Shown: piece by piece, positions 1-9,944 of the stretch
Layout: each line of letters begins with the position of its first letter
Numbering within the stretch: position 1 is the stretch's first letter
Assembly (NCBI RefSeq): GCF_052078665.1
Contig: NZ_JBQJIK010000036.1
Coordinates: 1 to 64,000 of the forward strand
Reading direction: 5' to 3'
DNA length: 64,000 nucleotides
Origin: Inquilinus sp052078665
GTDB lineage: Bacteria; Pseudomonadota; Alphaproteobacteria; DSM-16000; Inquilinaceae
Translations under genes and position numbers: made by a program
The notes under the pieces: generated by a model
Database searches by the model: none
The model's input: only the letters and a program-made list of their open reading frames with translations
What the model was told of the DNA's origin: nothing

Positions 1-1
1 G

Positions 2-478
2 GAGGGGTTGGCGTGCGACCGGCTGTTCACCGAGTGTAGCTTCCCGGTGTGCAGCCCGGCGCTGCGCGACGGGCGGCCGGGGCTGCGCACGCTCGACGAC
101 CTGCGCCGGCACACGCTGCTGCACGACCAGTCCCTGGCGTCCTGGCGCGACTGGCTGCGCGCCGTCGGCATGGCGGATGTCGACTGGGTGCGCGGACCCC
201 GCGTCAGCGATTCTTCCCTGTCCATCCAGGCGGCGGTCGAAGGGCAGGGGGTGGCTCTGGTGGTGCACTCCCTGGTGGCCGACGACCTGGCGGCGGGGCG
301 GCTGGTGCGGCCGCTCGATCTCTCGATCCAGAACCAGGCCAGCTATCACTTCGTCGCCACGCCGCGGTCGCTGCGCCGGCCGATCGTCCGGGCGTTCCGC
401 GACTGGATCGTCGCCGCCGCGGCCGCGACCACCCTGGCGCCGCTGGAACCGGTCGCGTCGTCGCGCCCGGCCGATTGA
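2..478 (+). CDS. LysR-family transcriptional regulator, C-terminal part (cut by window edge)
   Basis: The reading frame is already open at the first base, so the gene starts outside the window; the first in-window start-like codon (TTG at 8) is not a convincing start. The visible part matches the second half of a GcvA-type LysR effector-binding domain, with the usual stretch on hydrophobic ligand-pocket residues (VEGQGVALVVHSLVADDLAAG) replaced by the next residues of the same fold and a C-terminal arginine/tryptophan segment (RAFRDWIVA). The N-terminal helix-turn-helix is missing because of the window edge, not necessarily in the genome. Target genes cannot be inferred. Confidence 0.8.
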   Translation, partial: EGLACDRLFTECSFPVCSPALRDGRPGLRTLDDLRRHTLLHDQSLASWRDWLRAVGMADVDWVRGPRVSDSSLSIQAAVEGQGVALVVHSLVADDLAAGRLVRPLDLSIQNQASYHFVATPRSLRRPIVRAFRDWIVAAAAATTLAPLEPVASSRPAD

Positions 479-551
479 GCCGCGCCCGGGCTTGTCGGGC
501 GGCGCCGGCCGGACCATCTGCCTTCCGGTGCAACGATTGGAGGAGAGGCGC

Positions 552-1247
552 GTGATCGATCCGAAGAAGCTGTTCGAGGATTTCCTCGGCGGCGGCGCGA
601 AGCAGCCCGGCGGCAAGGGCTCCGGCCTGTCCGGCAACCTCGGGACGCTGGCCACCGGCGCGGTCGGCGGCGGGTTGATCGGCCTCCTCCTCGGCTCGAA
701 GAAGGTCCGCAAATTCGGCGGCAGCGCGCTCGGCTACGGCGGCGCGGCGGTGCTCGGCGGCCTGGCCTACAAGGCGTGGCAGGACTGGTCGGCCAACCGG
801 GCGCCGGCCCCGGCCCAGCCGCCGGCGCAGCAGCCGCTGGCCCTGCCGCCGCCGCGCAGCCCGTTCGACCTGGAGACGCAGAGCGCCGCCGGCGGCGGCG
901 ACGCGCGCATCGCCGTGGTGCGGGCGATGATCGCCGCGGCCAAGGCCGACGGCCATATCGACGCCGAGGAGCAGCGGGCCCTGTTCGACCGCATCGGCCA
1001 GCTCAACCTCGGCACCGAGGAGAAGGCGTTCGTCATGGACGAGCTGGCCAAGCCGCTCGACATCGCGGCGATCGCGGCCCTGCCGGCGACACCGGAACAG
1101 GCGGCGGAGATCTGGCTGGCCTCGCGCCTGGCGATCGATGCGGACGACCCGCGCGAGAAGGCCTATCTCGACGACCTGGCGACGCGGCTGAAGCTGCCCG
1201 AGGGGCTCGCGGCCCATCTCGAGGCGCAGGCGGCCGCGGTCGTCTGA
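552..1247 (+). CDS. DUF533 / TerB-like inner-membrane protein
   Basis: This 231-residue protein fits the DUF533 (YebE-like) family. The N-terminal part holds a glycine-rich hydrophobic stretch (about residues 25-75) that could sit in or on the inner membrane. A proline/alanine linker follows, then a C-terminal TerB-like helical domain (about residues 115-230) with an acidic motif ADGHIDAEEQ of the kind that binds metal in TerB proteins. The GTG start at 552 was chosen because a strong GGAGGAGAGG ribosome site lies just upstream (539-548); longer in-frame starts run into the preceding LysR gene. The family's molecular function is unknown. Confidence 0.8.
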   Translation: MIDPKKLFEDFLGGGAKQPGGKGSGLSGNLGTLATGAVGGGLIGLLLGSKKVRKFGGSALGYGGAAVLGGLAYKAWQDWSANRAPAPAQPPAQQPLALPPPRSPFDLETQSAAGGGDARIAVVRAMIAAAKADGHIDAEEQRALFDRIGQLNLGTEEKAFVMDELAKPLDIAAIAALPATPEQAAEIWLASRLAIDADDPREKAYLDDLATRLKLPEGLAAHLEAQAAAVV

Positions 1248-1258
1248 CAATCTCTCAC

Positions 1259-1336
1259 TGTCATGCCCGGGCTTGACCCGGGCATCCAGAGTCTGTCGGC
1301 ATCTTCTGGATTGCCGGGTCAGGCCCGGCAATGACA
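1259..1336. repeat. Dispersed intergenic palindrome (alphaproteobacterial REP-like element)
   Basis: The element is bounded by TGTCAT and ATGACA. Each half is itself a GC-rich hairpin (CCCGGGCTTGACCCGGG and GCCGGGTCAGGCCCGGC), giving a two-hairpin structure between two convergent genes. Elements of this form, reading tgaCCCGGGcatcca...tggaTTGCCGGGTCA, are scattered in many copies through Rhizobiales and Rhodospirillales genomes. It may also help end transcription from both sides. No second copy was noticed in this window. Confidence 0.7.
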
Positions 1337-1359
1337 GGGGTAGGAAAGACTGGACCGCC

Positions 1360-1602
1360 TCAGGCGACCAGGTCGATCGTGTAGCTCTCGGTGACCGGGT
1401 TGGCCAGCAGCTTGCGGCACATCTCGTCGAGGCGGGCCTTCGCCTCGGCCGCGTCGGCGGCGGCGATCTCGACCTCGATCACCTTGCCCTGCCGCACCTC
1501 GCCGACCTCGTCGAAGCCGAGGCCCTGCAGCGAATGGCCGATCGCCTTGCCCTGGGTGTCCAGGACACCGGGTTTCAGCATGACATGGATGCGGGCTTTC
1601 AT
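1360..1602 (-). CDS. purS: Phosphoribosylformylglycinamidine synthase, PurS subunit
   Basis: An 80-residue protein of normal PurS length. PurS is the small subunit of the three-part FGAM synthase (PurS-PurQ-PurL) in purine synthesis, where it bridges the glutaminase and synthase subunits. The start is typical (MKARIHVMLKPGVLDTQGKA), as are the GFDEVGEVRQGKVIEVE core and the C-terminal NPVTESYTID. Its ATG overlaps the purC stop by four bases (ATGA), so the two are translationally coupled. PurQ and PurL would normally follow, but the next gene downstream is convergent, so they are not adjacent here. Confidence 0.95.
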   Translation of the reverse strand: MKARIHVMLKPGVLDTQGKAIGHSLQGLGFDEVGEVRQGKVIEVEIAAADAAEAKARLDEMCRKLLANPVTESYTIDLVA

Positions 1603-2366
1603 GGGGCGACCTGGCTCTCACGGATGTCGACGACACTTCCTTCCGGCAGGATGCCGAGGCGCCGGGCCACTTCCTGATAGGCCTCGAGGACGCCGCCGAG
1701 GTCCTGGCGGAAGCGATCCTTATCGAATTTCTCGTTGGTCTGCACGTCCCACAGGCGGCAGTTGTCCGGGCTGATCTCGTCGGCCAGGACGATCCGCATC
1801 TCGTCGTTCTCGTCGTACAGGCGGCCGAATTCGAGCTTGAAGTCGACGAGCTTGAGGCCGATGCCGAGGAACAGGCCGGTGAGGTAGTCGTTCACCCGCA
1901 GCGACAGCGACACGATGTCGTCCAGATCCTGGGCGTTGGCCCAGCCGAAGGCGGTGATGTGCTCTTCCGACACCATCGGGTCGTTGAGCTCATCCGACTT
2001 CAGATAGTACTCGATGATCGAGCGCGGCAGCGGCGTGCCCTCGGGCACGTTGAAGCGCTTCGAGAACGAGCCGGCGGCGATGTTGCGCACCACCACCTCG
2101 AGCGGGATGATCTCGACCTCGTGGATCAACTGCTCGCGCATGTTCAGGCGGCGCATGAAATGCGTCGGCACGCCGATCTCGGACAGCCGGGTCATCAGGT
2201 ACTCGGAGATGCGGTTGTTCAGCACCCCCTTGCCCGAGATCACCGCCTTCTTCTGACCGTTATGCGCCGTCGCATCGTCCTTGAAGTACTGGACGATCGT
2301 GCCCGGCTCCGGCCCTTCGTAAAGGACCTTGGCCTTGCCTTCGTAGATGCGCCTGCGGCGGCTCAT
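1599..2366 (-). CDS. purC: Phosphoribosylaminoimidazole-succinocarboxamide synthase (SAICAR synthetase)
   Basis: 255 residues, the usual bacterial length. PurC joins CAIR and aspartate with ATP to make SAICAR in de novo purine synthesis. Recognisable segments are the N-terminal IYEGKAKVLY, the nucleotide/substrate region GSFSKRFNVPEG, KLEFGR, and DEISPDNCRLWD. The ATG at 2366 was chosen because the protein then begins directly at the conserved MSRRRRIYEGKAK; the open frame extends further upstream but through the promoter region. It is transcribed with purS and divergently from the DUF1476 gene, an arrangement common in alphaproteobacteria. Confidence 0.95.
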   Translation of the reverse strand: MSRRRRIYEGKAKVLYEGPEPGTIVQYFKDDATAHNGQKKAVISGKGVLNNRISEYLMTRLSEIGVPTHFMRRLNMREQLIHEVEIIPLEVVVRNIAAGSFSKRFNVPEGTPLPRSIIEYYLKSDELNDPMVSEEHITAFGWANAQDLDDIVSLSLRVNDYLTGLFLGIGLKLVDFKLEFGRLYDENDEMRIVLADEISPDNCRLWDVQTNEKFDKDRFRQDLGGVLEAYQEVARRLGILPEGSVVDIRESQVAP

Positions 2367-2400
2367 GTGGGAGCGTCCATGGTACGGGGAAGCCAACAGC

Positions 2401-2474
2401 AAAAAAGGGTCGGGACGTCCCACGGAGGACGTCCACGCTCGCGCACATATAGCAAGCGCGGCTCCGGTAAACAA
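2401..2474 (-). promoter_or_regulatory. Candidate purC promoter and hairpin-plus-T6 leader
   Basis: Reading the minus strand, a TTGTTT box (2474-2469) lies 17 bases before TATATG (2451-2446), a plausible sigma-70-type promoter. The leader then contains two copies of the self-complementary GGACGTCC (2434-2427 and 2420-2413), which can pair across a six-base loop. A run of six T (2406-2401) follows six bases later. This could be a weak intrinsic terminator or attenuator in the purC leader. The spacing between stem and T run is longer than usual, so the call is tentative. Confidence 0.35.
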
Positions 2475-2500
2475 TTGCGCGCTCCCGTCCGCCTCCGAGG

Positions 2501-2529
2501 GTGACCGCGGCGACCGGAGACGCTATATC
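2501..2529 (+). promoter_or_regulatory. Candidate promoter of the DUF1476 gene
   Basis: GTGACC (2501-2506) and TATATC (2524-2529) are separated by 17 bases, 50 bases before the DUF1476 start. Each box matches four of six consensus positions. No experimental basis; inferred from spacing and position only. Confidence 0.35.
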
Positions 2530-2578
2530 CTCCGCTATGGAATGCGCCCGCGGTTGCGGGCAGGTGGAAGGACACGGC

Positions 2579-2911
2579 ATGACGACGTTCGACTCGCGGG
2601 GCCAGGCATTCGAGGCGGAGTTCCAGCACGACCAGGAGCTCCTGTTCCGGATCCAGAACCGGCGCAACAAGCTGCTGGGCCTGTGGGCGGCCGAGCTGAT
2701 GGGCCTGACCGGCGCCGACGCCGAGGCCTATGCGAAGGAGGTCATCATGTCCGACTTCGAGACGCAGACCGACGAGGACGTGCACGACAAGGTCTATGCC
2801 GACCTGAAGATCCACGACGTCGACCTGTCCGACCACCGGCTGCGCAAGAAGATGGACGCGCTCTTGGCCGTGGCGCGGCAGCAGATCATGACCGAGGCGA
2901 CGCCGAAGTAA
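2579..2911 (+). CDS. F1Fo-ATPase inhibitor, zeta subunit family (DUF1476)
   Basis: A 110-residue, mostly helical charged protein of the DUF1476 family. In alphaproteobacteria such as Paracoccus the zeta subunit binds the F1 part of ATP synthase and blocks ATP hydrolysis. Typical features are the FDSRGQAFEAEFQHDQELLFRI start, the RRNKLLGLWAAELMG helix and the DLSDHRLRKKMDALL segment. The ATG at 2579 follows a GGAAGGA ribosome site. It is divergent from purC, a conserved neighbourhood. A strong terminator follows at once. Confidence 0.88.
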   Translation: MTTFDSRGQAFEAEFQHDQELLFRIQNRRNKLLGLWAAELMGLTGADAEAYAKEVIMSDFETQTDEDVHDKVYADLKIHDVDLSDHRLRKKMDALLAVARQQIMTEATPK

Positions 2912-2933
2912 GGCGGGCGTCCTCGCTGGACGG

Positions 2934-2959
2934 AAAAGGGCGGCTTCGGCCGCCCTTTT
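2934..2959. terminator. Bidirectional intrinsic terminator
   Basis: A perfect 11-base-pair stem (AAAAGGGCGGC paired with GCCGCCCTTTT) is closed by a TTCG tetraloop, with A and T runs at its two ends. It lies between the convergent DUF1476 gene and the sugar ABC operon and can serve both. Confidence 0.9.
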
Positions 2960-2972
2960 CTTTGCCGATCGA

Positions 2973-3809
2973 TCAACCCTTCACCGCGCCGGCCGTGAGC
3001 CCGCTGGTCATGGCGTTGCGGAAGACATAGTAGATCACCGCCGGCGGCACGGCGTAGATCAGCCCGGTCGCCATCAGCAGGTTCCACGGCGAATCGTCGG
3101 CCGACAGGAACAGGCCCAGCCCGACCGACAGCGGCGCCGCCTTCTCGCTCGACAGCAGCAGGAAGGCGTAGAGGTACTCGTTCCAGGCCAGCAGCAGCGC
3201 GTAGATGCCGATCGCCACCAGAGACGGGCGCATCAGCGGCAGATAGACCAAGCGGAAGATCTGCAGCGGACTGGCGCCGTCCATGATCGCGGCCTCGTCG
3301 AGCTCGCGCGGCAGCTTGTCCGAGGCCTGTTTCAGCACCCAGATGGCATAGGGCGAGGCCAGCGCGATCATCGCCAGGATCAGCGCGGCCTGGGTGTCGA
3401 GCAGGCCGTAGGAGCCCATGGTCTTGTACATCGGCACCGCCAGGAAGGCGGCCGGGATCAGATAGGTGGCCAGCGCCAGGTTCATCACCTGGCGGCCGCC
3501 CTTCACGCGCAGCCGGCTGATGGCGAAGGCGGCGCAGGTGGCGACGAACAGGGTCGCCACCCCGGTGGTGACCGCGATGAAAAAGCTGTTGCCGAGCTGC
3601 AGCCAGAAGTTGCTGAGATAGTAGTGCTGCTGCCGGAACACGGTGAGGAAGTTGGAGAAGGTCGGATGCTCCGGCCACAGCGTGCCGGCCAGCACCGCGT
3701 CCTGTGGCGAGATCGCCAGGACGAACAGGTGGTACAGCGGCACCAGGGTCCACAGCACCACCGGGACGGCGATCAGGATCAGGGCCGCCTCGTTCAGCCA
3801 GCGCTTCAT
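2973..3809 (-). CDS. Carbohydrate ABC transporter permease (MalG/UgpE type)
   Basis: 278 residues with six predicted membrane helices, beginning with LILIAVPVVLWTLVPLYHLF. The cytoplasmic EAA loop reads ELDEAAIMDGASPLQIFRLV, the contact site for the ATPase subunit, which assigns it to the inner-membrane permeases of sugar importers (CUT1 class). The start overlaps the stop of the upstream permease by four bases (ATGA). It is the last gene of the operon and ends at the terminator at 2934-2959. The sugar cannot be read from the sequence. Confidence 0.9.
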   Translation of the reverse strand: MKRWLNEAALILIAVPVVLWTLVPLYHLFVLAISPQDAVLAGTLWPEHPTFSNFLTVFRQQHYYLSNFWLQLGNSFFIAVTTGVATLFVATCAAFAISRLRVKGGRQVMNLALATYLIPAAFLAVPMYKTMGSYGLLDTQAALILAMIALASPYAIWVLKQASDKLPRELDEAAIMDGASPLQIFRLVYLPLMRPSLVAIGIYALLLAWNEYLYAFLLLSSEKAAPLSVGLGLFLSADDSPWNLLMATGLIYAVPPAVIYYVFRNAMTSGLTAGAVKG

Positions 3810-4687
3810 GCCTCGCCTCCCTTGGACAGGCGCTTCACCATGACGAAGACCAGCGGCAGGACCAGCGGCATGGCGACGATGATCGAGGCGACGCCGAGGT
3901 CGAGGGCGTTGTTGCGCAGGTAGCGGATGCCGAGCGTCGCCAGCACCTGGGTGCTGTCGTTCGGGCCGCCGCCGGTCAGCAGGTAGACACTGTTGAAGTC
4001 GCCCAGCGTCCAGATCGTCGACAGGATGACCGAGGTGACGTAGAGCGCCGCCACCGACGGCCAGGTGACGAAGCGGAAGCGCTGCCAGCGCGAGGCGCCG
4101 TCGACCGAGGCGGCCTCGTACAGGTCGCGGGCGATGGCGAGGCGGCCGGTCAGCAGGATCAGGGTCCAGAACGGCAGCGACTTCCAGATATGGACCACGA
4201 TGGCGGCGAAGAAGGCCAGCCACGGGTTGGTCAGCCAGGGTGGGCCCTCGAAGATACCGAATAGCTGGAACAGCTGCTGGTTGATCATGCCCGTCTCGGG
4301 GTTGAGCATGACCCGGAAGGACAGGATGGTCGGGATCGACGGCACCGCCCAGGGCAGGATGAACAGCACCAGCAGCAGCCGGATCCACCAGCGCGGCACG
4401 GCGAAGAAGCCGGACAGGCCGAGCGCGATCACCATCTTCACGTTCACCGCGATCAGCAGGAACAGGACGGTGTTGACCGCCGCGGTCGCGAAGATCGGGT
4501 CGGCGAACAGGCGCCGGTAGCTGGCCGGGTTGGCGCCGAGATAGAGGCCGTAGCCGACCGGATAGGCCACCAGCACCAGAAGCACGGCGACATAGGGGGC
4601 GAGCAGGATCGCCCCCCAGATCGTCCAGGTGCGGCGGTGGCTGCGACGGGCGGCGGCCGGGATCGCATGGACCGTGGTCGCGGTCAT
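3806..4687 (-). CDS. Carbohydrate ABC transporter permease (MalF/UgpA type)
   Basis: 293 residues with six membrane helices (first about residues 22-44, WGAILLAPYVAVLLVLVAYPVG). The EAA loop is DLYEAASVDGASRWQRFRFVTWP. It pairs with the MalG-type permease encoded just downstream to form the membrane channel of a CUT1 sugar importer. It overlaps that gene by four bases and follows the substrate-binding protein gene by 74 bases. No ATP-binding subunit is encoded in this operon, so a shared MsmK/UgpC-type ATPase from elsewhere probably drives it. Confidence 0.9.
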   Translation of the reverse strand: MTATTVHAIPAAARRSHRRTWTIWGAILLAPYVAVLLVLVAYPVGYGLYLGANPASYRRLFADPIFATAAVNTVLFLLIAVNVKMVIALGLSGFFAVPRWWIRLLLVLFILPWAVPSIPTILSFRVMLNPETGMINQQLFQLFGIFEGPPWLTNPWLAFFAAIVVHIWKSLPFWTLILLTGRLAIARDLYEAASVDGASRWQRFRFVTWPSVAALYVTSVILSTIWTLGDFNSVYLLTGGGPNDSTQVLATLGIRYLRNNALDLGVASIIVAMPLVLPLVFVMVKRLSKGGEA

Positions 4688-4761
4688 CGGCTGGTCCTCT
4701 CTGAAGCAGGCTGCGGCCCGGCCCGCACGGCGTCCGCGCGGGCCGGGCCGGCAGGTCGGTC

Positions 4762-6150
4762 CTAACCGGCGATTTCCTTGATCCGGGCGATCATCTCATC
4801 GACCGCCTGATCCGGCGAGATCCCGTCCTGGACCACGCGGTTCAGCGCCTTGGCCCAGACGTTCTCCGCATTCACCGTGGTGAAGTGGTAGTTGTAGACG
4901 AAGGGGAAGGGCACGGTGCCCCCGGTGAACTGCTGCGACACCACCGCGCGGTGCGGGTCGCTGCCGTCGGTCCAGAACGGCCGGGCGGCGCCCGACTTGG
5001 TCACCGGGTACCAGCGGCCGACCGAGCCCTCGACGAAGGGCGTCAGGTTCTCGTCCTTCAGCATGAAGGCCATGAACTCCTTGGCCTGGGCCTTGTTCTT
5101 GGAATCGGCGAAGATCACCGCGGTCTTGGTTGCCGCCAGGTTCGGCAGCGTGCCGCCATCCGGCTTCTTCGGGAACAGGGTGGTGCGGATGTTCTCCTCG
5201 TAGTTCTTCTTCGCCTGGGCCCGCTGCTCCTCGGTCAGCGTCTGGTTGGTCGAATCGTCCAGATGCTTGCTGGGGATCGAGATCGTGGCGTTGTGGGTCA
5301 GGACCGTCGTCTTGTTGTGGAAGTTGACGTTGTTGTCGGTGTCGAGCCAGTTGACCGAGGAGGGCGGGGTGCAGCCGCGGGTGAAGATCGAGCTGTAGCC
5401 CTTCACCGCCTCGATCATCGCCGCCCGGTTCTCCGGCTGGTCGAGCACGATCTTGCCGGTCTCGTCGACGATCTTGACGTTGTAGGCGTTGGCCCAGGTC
5501 AGGAAGCTGAAGAAGGTGTCCGAGGCGGCGACGCTCATCGGATGGCCGATGGCGTAGATGCGCTTGCCCTTGGCGCGCAGGCCGGCCTGCACCTTGTCGC
5601 ACCAGAAGTCCCAGTAGTCGTTCCAGGTGGTCGGGATGTCGGCCTCGCTGAAGCCGGCATCCTGCAGCATGTCCTTCCAGTAGAAGATGTGCATGGTCTG
5701 GCGCTCGATCGGGAAGGCGTAATAGGCCTTCTGCCCGGTCTTGCCGTTCATCAGCAAGGTGGTGGCCAGCGCGTCGGGCTGGAACTGGTCCTTGATCGGG
5801 GTCAGGACGTCGCTGACATCCTCCAGCCGGCCCTCGAAGGCCCATTGGCCGGTGGTGCGGAAATCATAGGTGGTGCAGTAGCCGACGTCGGGCGGCGTGC
5901 CGGCCTCGACCGCGGCGACCGACTTCACGATGCAGTCCTCGGTCGAATACAGCGACAGCTCGACCTTGACGCCGGTGGCCTTCTGGTACCGGTCGATCAG
6001 GCCCAGCAGGGCGTCGTCCTCGCCCTTGTAGAACCCCTTGGTGACCCAGACGGTGAGCGTGTCCTGCGCCTGGGCGGGCAGGGCGACGGCGAGGCCGAGG
6101 GCCAGAGCACAACCCGCCGACAACACATGGCGGAGACCGATCTTGGGCAT
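4762..6150 (-). CDS. Extracellular solute-binding protein of a sugar ABC importer
   Basis: 462 residues of the family 1 (CUT1) solute-binding proteins, slightly longer than the usual 420. It starts with a Sec signal peptide (about residues 1-28, cleavage after PAQAQ-type alanines), so it is periplasmic. The mature part opens with the strand DTLTVWVTKGFYKGEDDALLGLID typical of sugar binders. A GGGAGAAG ribosome site precedes the ATG at 6150. It lies downstream of the LacI regulator gene and upstream of the two permeases. The ligand is unknown; the family covers maltose, trehalose, glycerol-phosphate and plant sugars. Confidence 0.88.
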   Translation of the reverse strand: MPKIGLRHVLSAGCALALGLAVALPAQAQDTLTVWVTKGFYKGEDDALLGLIDRYQKATGVKVELSLYSTEDCIVKSVAAVEAGTPPDVGYCTTYDFRTTGQWAFEGRLEDVSDVLTPIKDQFQPDALATTLLMNGKTGQKAYYAFPIERQTMHIFYWKDMLQDAGFSEADIPTTWNDYWDFWCDKVQAGLRAKGKRIYAIGHPMSVAASDTFFSFLTWANAYNVKIVDETGKIVLDQPENRAAMIEAVKGYSSIFTRGCTPPSSVNWLDTDNNVNFHNKTTVLTHNATISIPSKHLDDSTNQTLTEEQRAQAKKNYEENIRTTLFPKKPDGGTLPNLAATKTAVIFADSKNKAQAKEFMAFMLKDENLTPFVEGSVGRWYPVTKSGAARPFWTDGSDPHRAVVSQQFTGGTVPFPFVYNYHFTTVNAENVWAKALNRVVQDGISPDQAVDEMIARIKEIAG

Positions 6151-6206
6151 TGAACTTCTCCCAGAACAGAGGAATGGAAGCGGCGGCTTGTGCCGTCTTG
6201 CTGGTG

Positions 6207-6226
6207 GCTTCCGGACGGCCGGAAGC
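6207..6226 (-). promoter_or_regulatory. Hairpin between lacI-type regulator and the sugar-binding protein gene
   Basis: GCTTCCGG and CCGGAAGC form a perfect eight-base stem with a four-base loop in the 84-base gap between the regulator and the binding-protein gene. On the minus strand no T run follows, so it is more likely an mRNA processing or stability hairpin than a terminator. Such hairpins often let a binding-protein gene be expressed differently from its upstream neighbour. Confidence 0.4.
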
Positions 6227-6234
6227 GGGGTTTT

Positions 6235-7284
6235 TCAGGTGGGCCTCCTGGCGGTGGAGCCCCGTTCGACGATCTCGAAGCCGACATCGATCACCCGGGG
6301 TGGCGCCGGGGCGTCGTCCTTGGCGTCGAGGATGCGCAGCAGCAGCTCGCCGACCCGGCGGCCGATATCTTCGGCATCGATCCGGACGGTCGACAGCGCC
6401 GGCACGCATTGCCCGCCGATCTCGAAATCGCCGAAGCCCATGATCGAGACCTGCCCCGGCACGGCGATGCCGCGGCGGTGGCATTCCATCAGGGCGCCGA
6501 CCGCGGCGAGGTCCGAGACCGCGAACACCGCGTCGATCGGCCCGGCGGCGTCGAGCAGATGGGCCATGGCGGCGGCCCCGCCGGCGAACGACACCGGCAC
6601 ATGGCCGCGATGGACGACGGCGTCGACCGGCAGCCCGGCCTGGCGCAGCACCTCGGTGAAGCCGACCAGCCGGGCCTCGCCGCGGAAGTCGTGCGAGGCG
6701 CCGCCGACCGCCGGGCCGATGCCGCCGATGCGGCGGTGCCCCAGCGCGATCAGGTGCCGCGCCGCGGCTCGGCCGGCCTCGATGTTGGAGAAGCCGACGG
6801 CCCGGTCGATCGGGGCGGCCGCGCCGCAGTCCCAGATCTCGACCACCGGGATGCCGGCGCTGCGCAGCATGGTCCGCGCCGCGTCGGTGTGGTGCATGCC
6901 GGCCAGCACGATCGCCTCCGGCCGGCGCTCCAGCATCGCCCGCACCAGCGCCTCCTCCTCGCTCGTCCGGTAGAGAGTGTAGCCGATCAGGAGCTGGTAG
7001 CCGGTCCGGCGCAGCGCCTCCGACAGCCCATGCGCGGTGTCGGCGAAGTTGGAGTTGGTCAGCGTCGGCACCAGCGTGGCGATGAAGCCGGTGCGGCGTG
7101 ACGACAGGGCGGCGGCGACCTTGTCGTCGACATAGCCGAGCTGCTCGATCGCCTGGCGGATGCGGTCGCGGGTCTCCGGCGCCACCCGGCTGCTGCCGGC
7201 CTGCACCCGGGACACGGTCATCGGCGAGACCCCGGCGAGACGGGCGACGTCCCGCATGGTCGGCCGGAGGGAACGCTTGGGCAT
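6235..7284 (-). CDS. LacI-family transcriptional regulator of the sugar ABC operon
   Basis: 349 residues, normal for LacI/GalR regulators. The N-terminal helix-turn-helix and hinge are clear (MRDVARLAGVSPMTVSRV, about residues 10-27). The periplasmic-binding-protein-like effector domain follows, with GFSNIEAGRAAARHLI and VSIMGFGDFEIGG as landmarks. The ATG at 7284 begins right at the DNA-binding head (MPKRSLRPTMRDV); the longer open frame upstream is not protein-like. It lies first in the importer operon, so it probably represses the operon in the absence of the imported sugar. A matching palindromic operator lies upstream at 7532-7547. Confidence 0.9.
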   Translation of the reverse strand: MPKRSLRPTMRDVARLAGVSPMTVSRVQAGSSRVAPETRDRIRQAIEQLGYVDDKVAAALSSRRTGFIATLVPTLTNSNFADTAHGLSEALRRTGYQLLIGYTLYRTSEEEALVRAMLERRPEAIVLAGMHHTDAARTMLRSAGIPVVEIWDCGAAAPIDRAVGFSNIEAGRAAARHLIALGHRRIGGIGPAVGGASHDFRGEARLVGFTEVLRQAGLPVDAVVHRGHVPVSFAGGAAAMAHLLDAAGPIDAVFAVSDLAAVGALMECHRRGIAVPGQVSIMGFGDFEIGGQCVPALSTVRIDAEDIGRRVGELLLRILDAKDDAPAPPRVIDVGFEIVERGSTARRPT

Positions 7285-7531
7285 GGCTTGGCTCTCGATC
7301 GGCCGCGCGACCGCTCCACGCCGGGCCGCGCGCCGGCGGGGCCGCGCATTCCGACGCGTCCGGGCCGCGGCGGCAGGCCGGCTGATGGGGCAGGGCCGCG
7401 CGGAAGCGCGGCAGGCCACGGAACGGGTCATCGGCAGGGCCGGGCGCGTCGTGCGGTCGGGCGGACGCGATCGATGGCAAGCATGATGTCGGCCCTCCCT
7501 CACGGCCTGGGTCAATTTGTCCTTCTTATTG

Positions 7532-7547
7532 ATGTGACCGGTAACAT
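7532..7547. promoter_or_regulatory. LacI/GntR-like operator palindrome
   Basis: ATGTGACCGGTAACAT is a 16-base palindrome with one mismatched pair, centred on the CCGG that LacI-family hinge helices prefer. It differs by one base from the E. coli GntR operator ATGTTACCGGTAACAT (established knowledge of that family). It lies 248 bases before the LacI-type regulator gene, so autoregulation and control of the operon through it are likely. Confidence 0.7.
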
Positions 7548-7645
7548 GAGCGGCCCTGCGGACGCAAGAGCGAGGCTGCCGTCGCCCGCCGCCAAGGCTC
7601 GGCGACCACATGCCTATTCGCCCTTGGCCAAAGCGCGATGTTGGT

Positions 7646-7662
7646 TTTAGAATGATTCAAAA
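7646..7662. promoter_or_regulatory. Candidate Irr (ICE-box) site before katG
   Basis: TTTAGAATGATTCAAAA matches the rhizobial iron-control element TTTAGAANNNTTCTAAA at 13 of its 14 defined positions. It lies 31 bases before the katG start, a position suited to blocking transcription. Irr is a Fur-family regulator that degrades on binding haem or after peroxide, so control of a haem peroxidase by it would make sense. The match is seen; the regulation is inferred. Confidence 0.55.
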
Positions 7663-7693
7663 TTGGACGTTGCGGAACGCAAACGGAGGGAAC

Positions 7694-9871
<2,178 letters not shown>

Positions 9872-9879
9872 TGTCGATG

Positions 9880-9911
9880 GCGGGTCCCCGGCGGCGACGC
9901 CGGGGACCCGC
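9880..9911. terminator. Long GC-rich hairpin between convergent katG and ABC operon
   Basis: GCGGGTCCCCGGC pairs perfectly with GCCGGGGACCCGC over 13 bases with a six-base loop, nine bases after the katG stop. It lacks a clear T run, but its position between convergent genes argues for a terminator in both directions. Confidence 0.75.
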
Positions 9912-9944
9912 TCCACCGTTGCATATCGTCAACTCTACGCGGTC

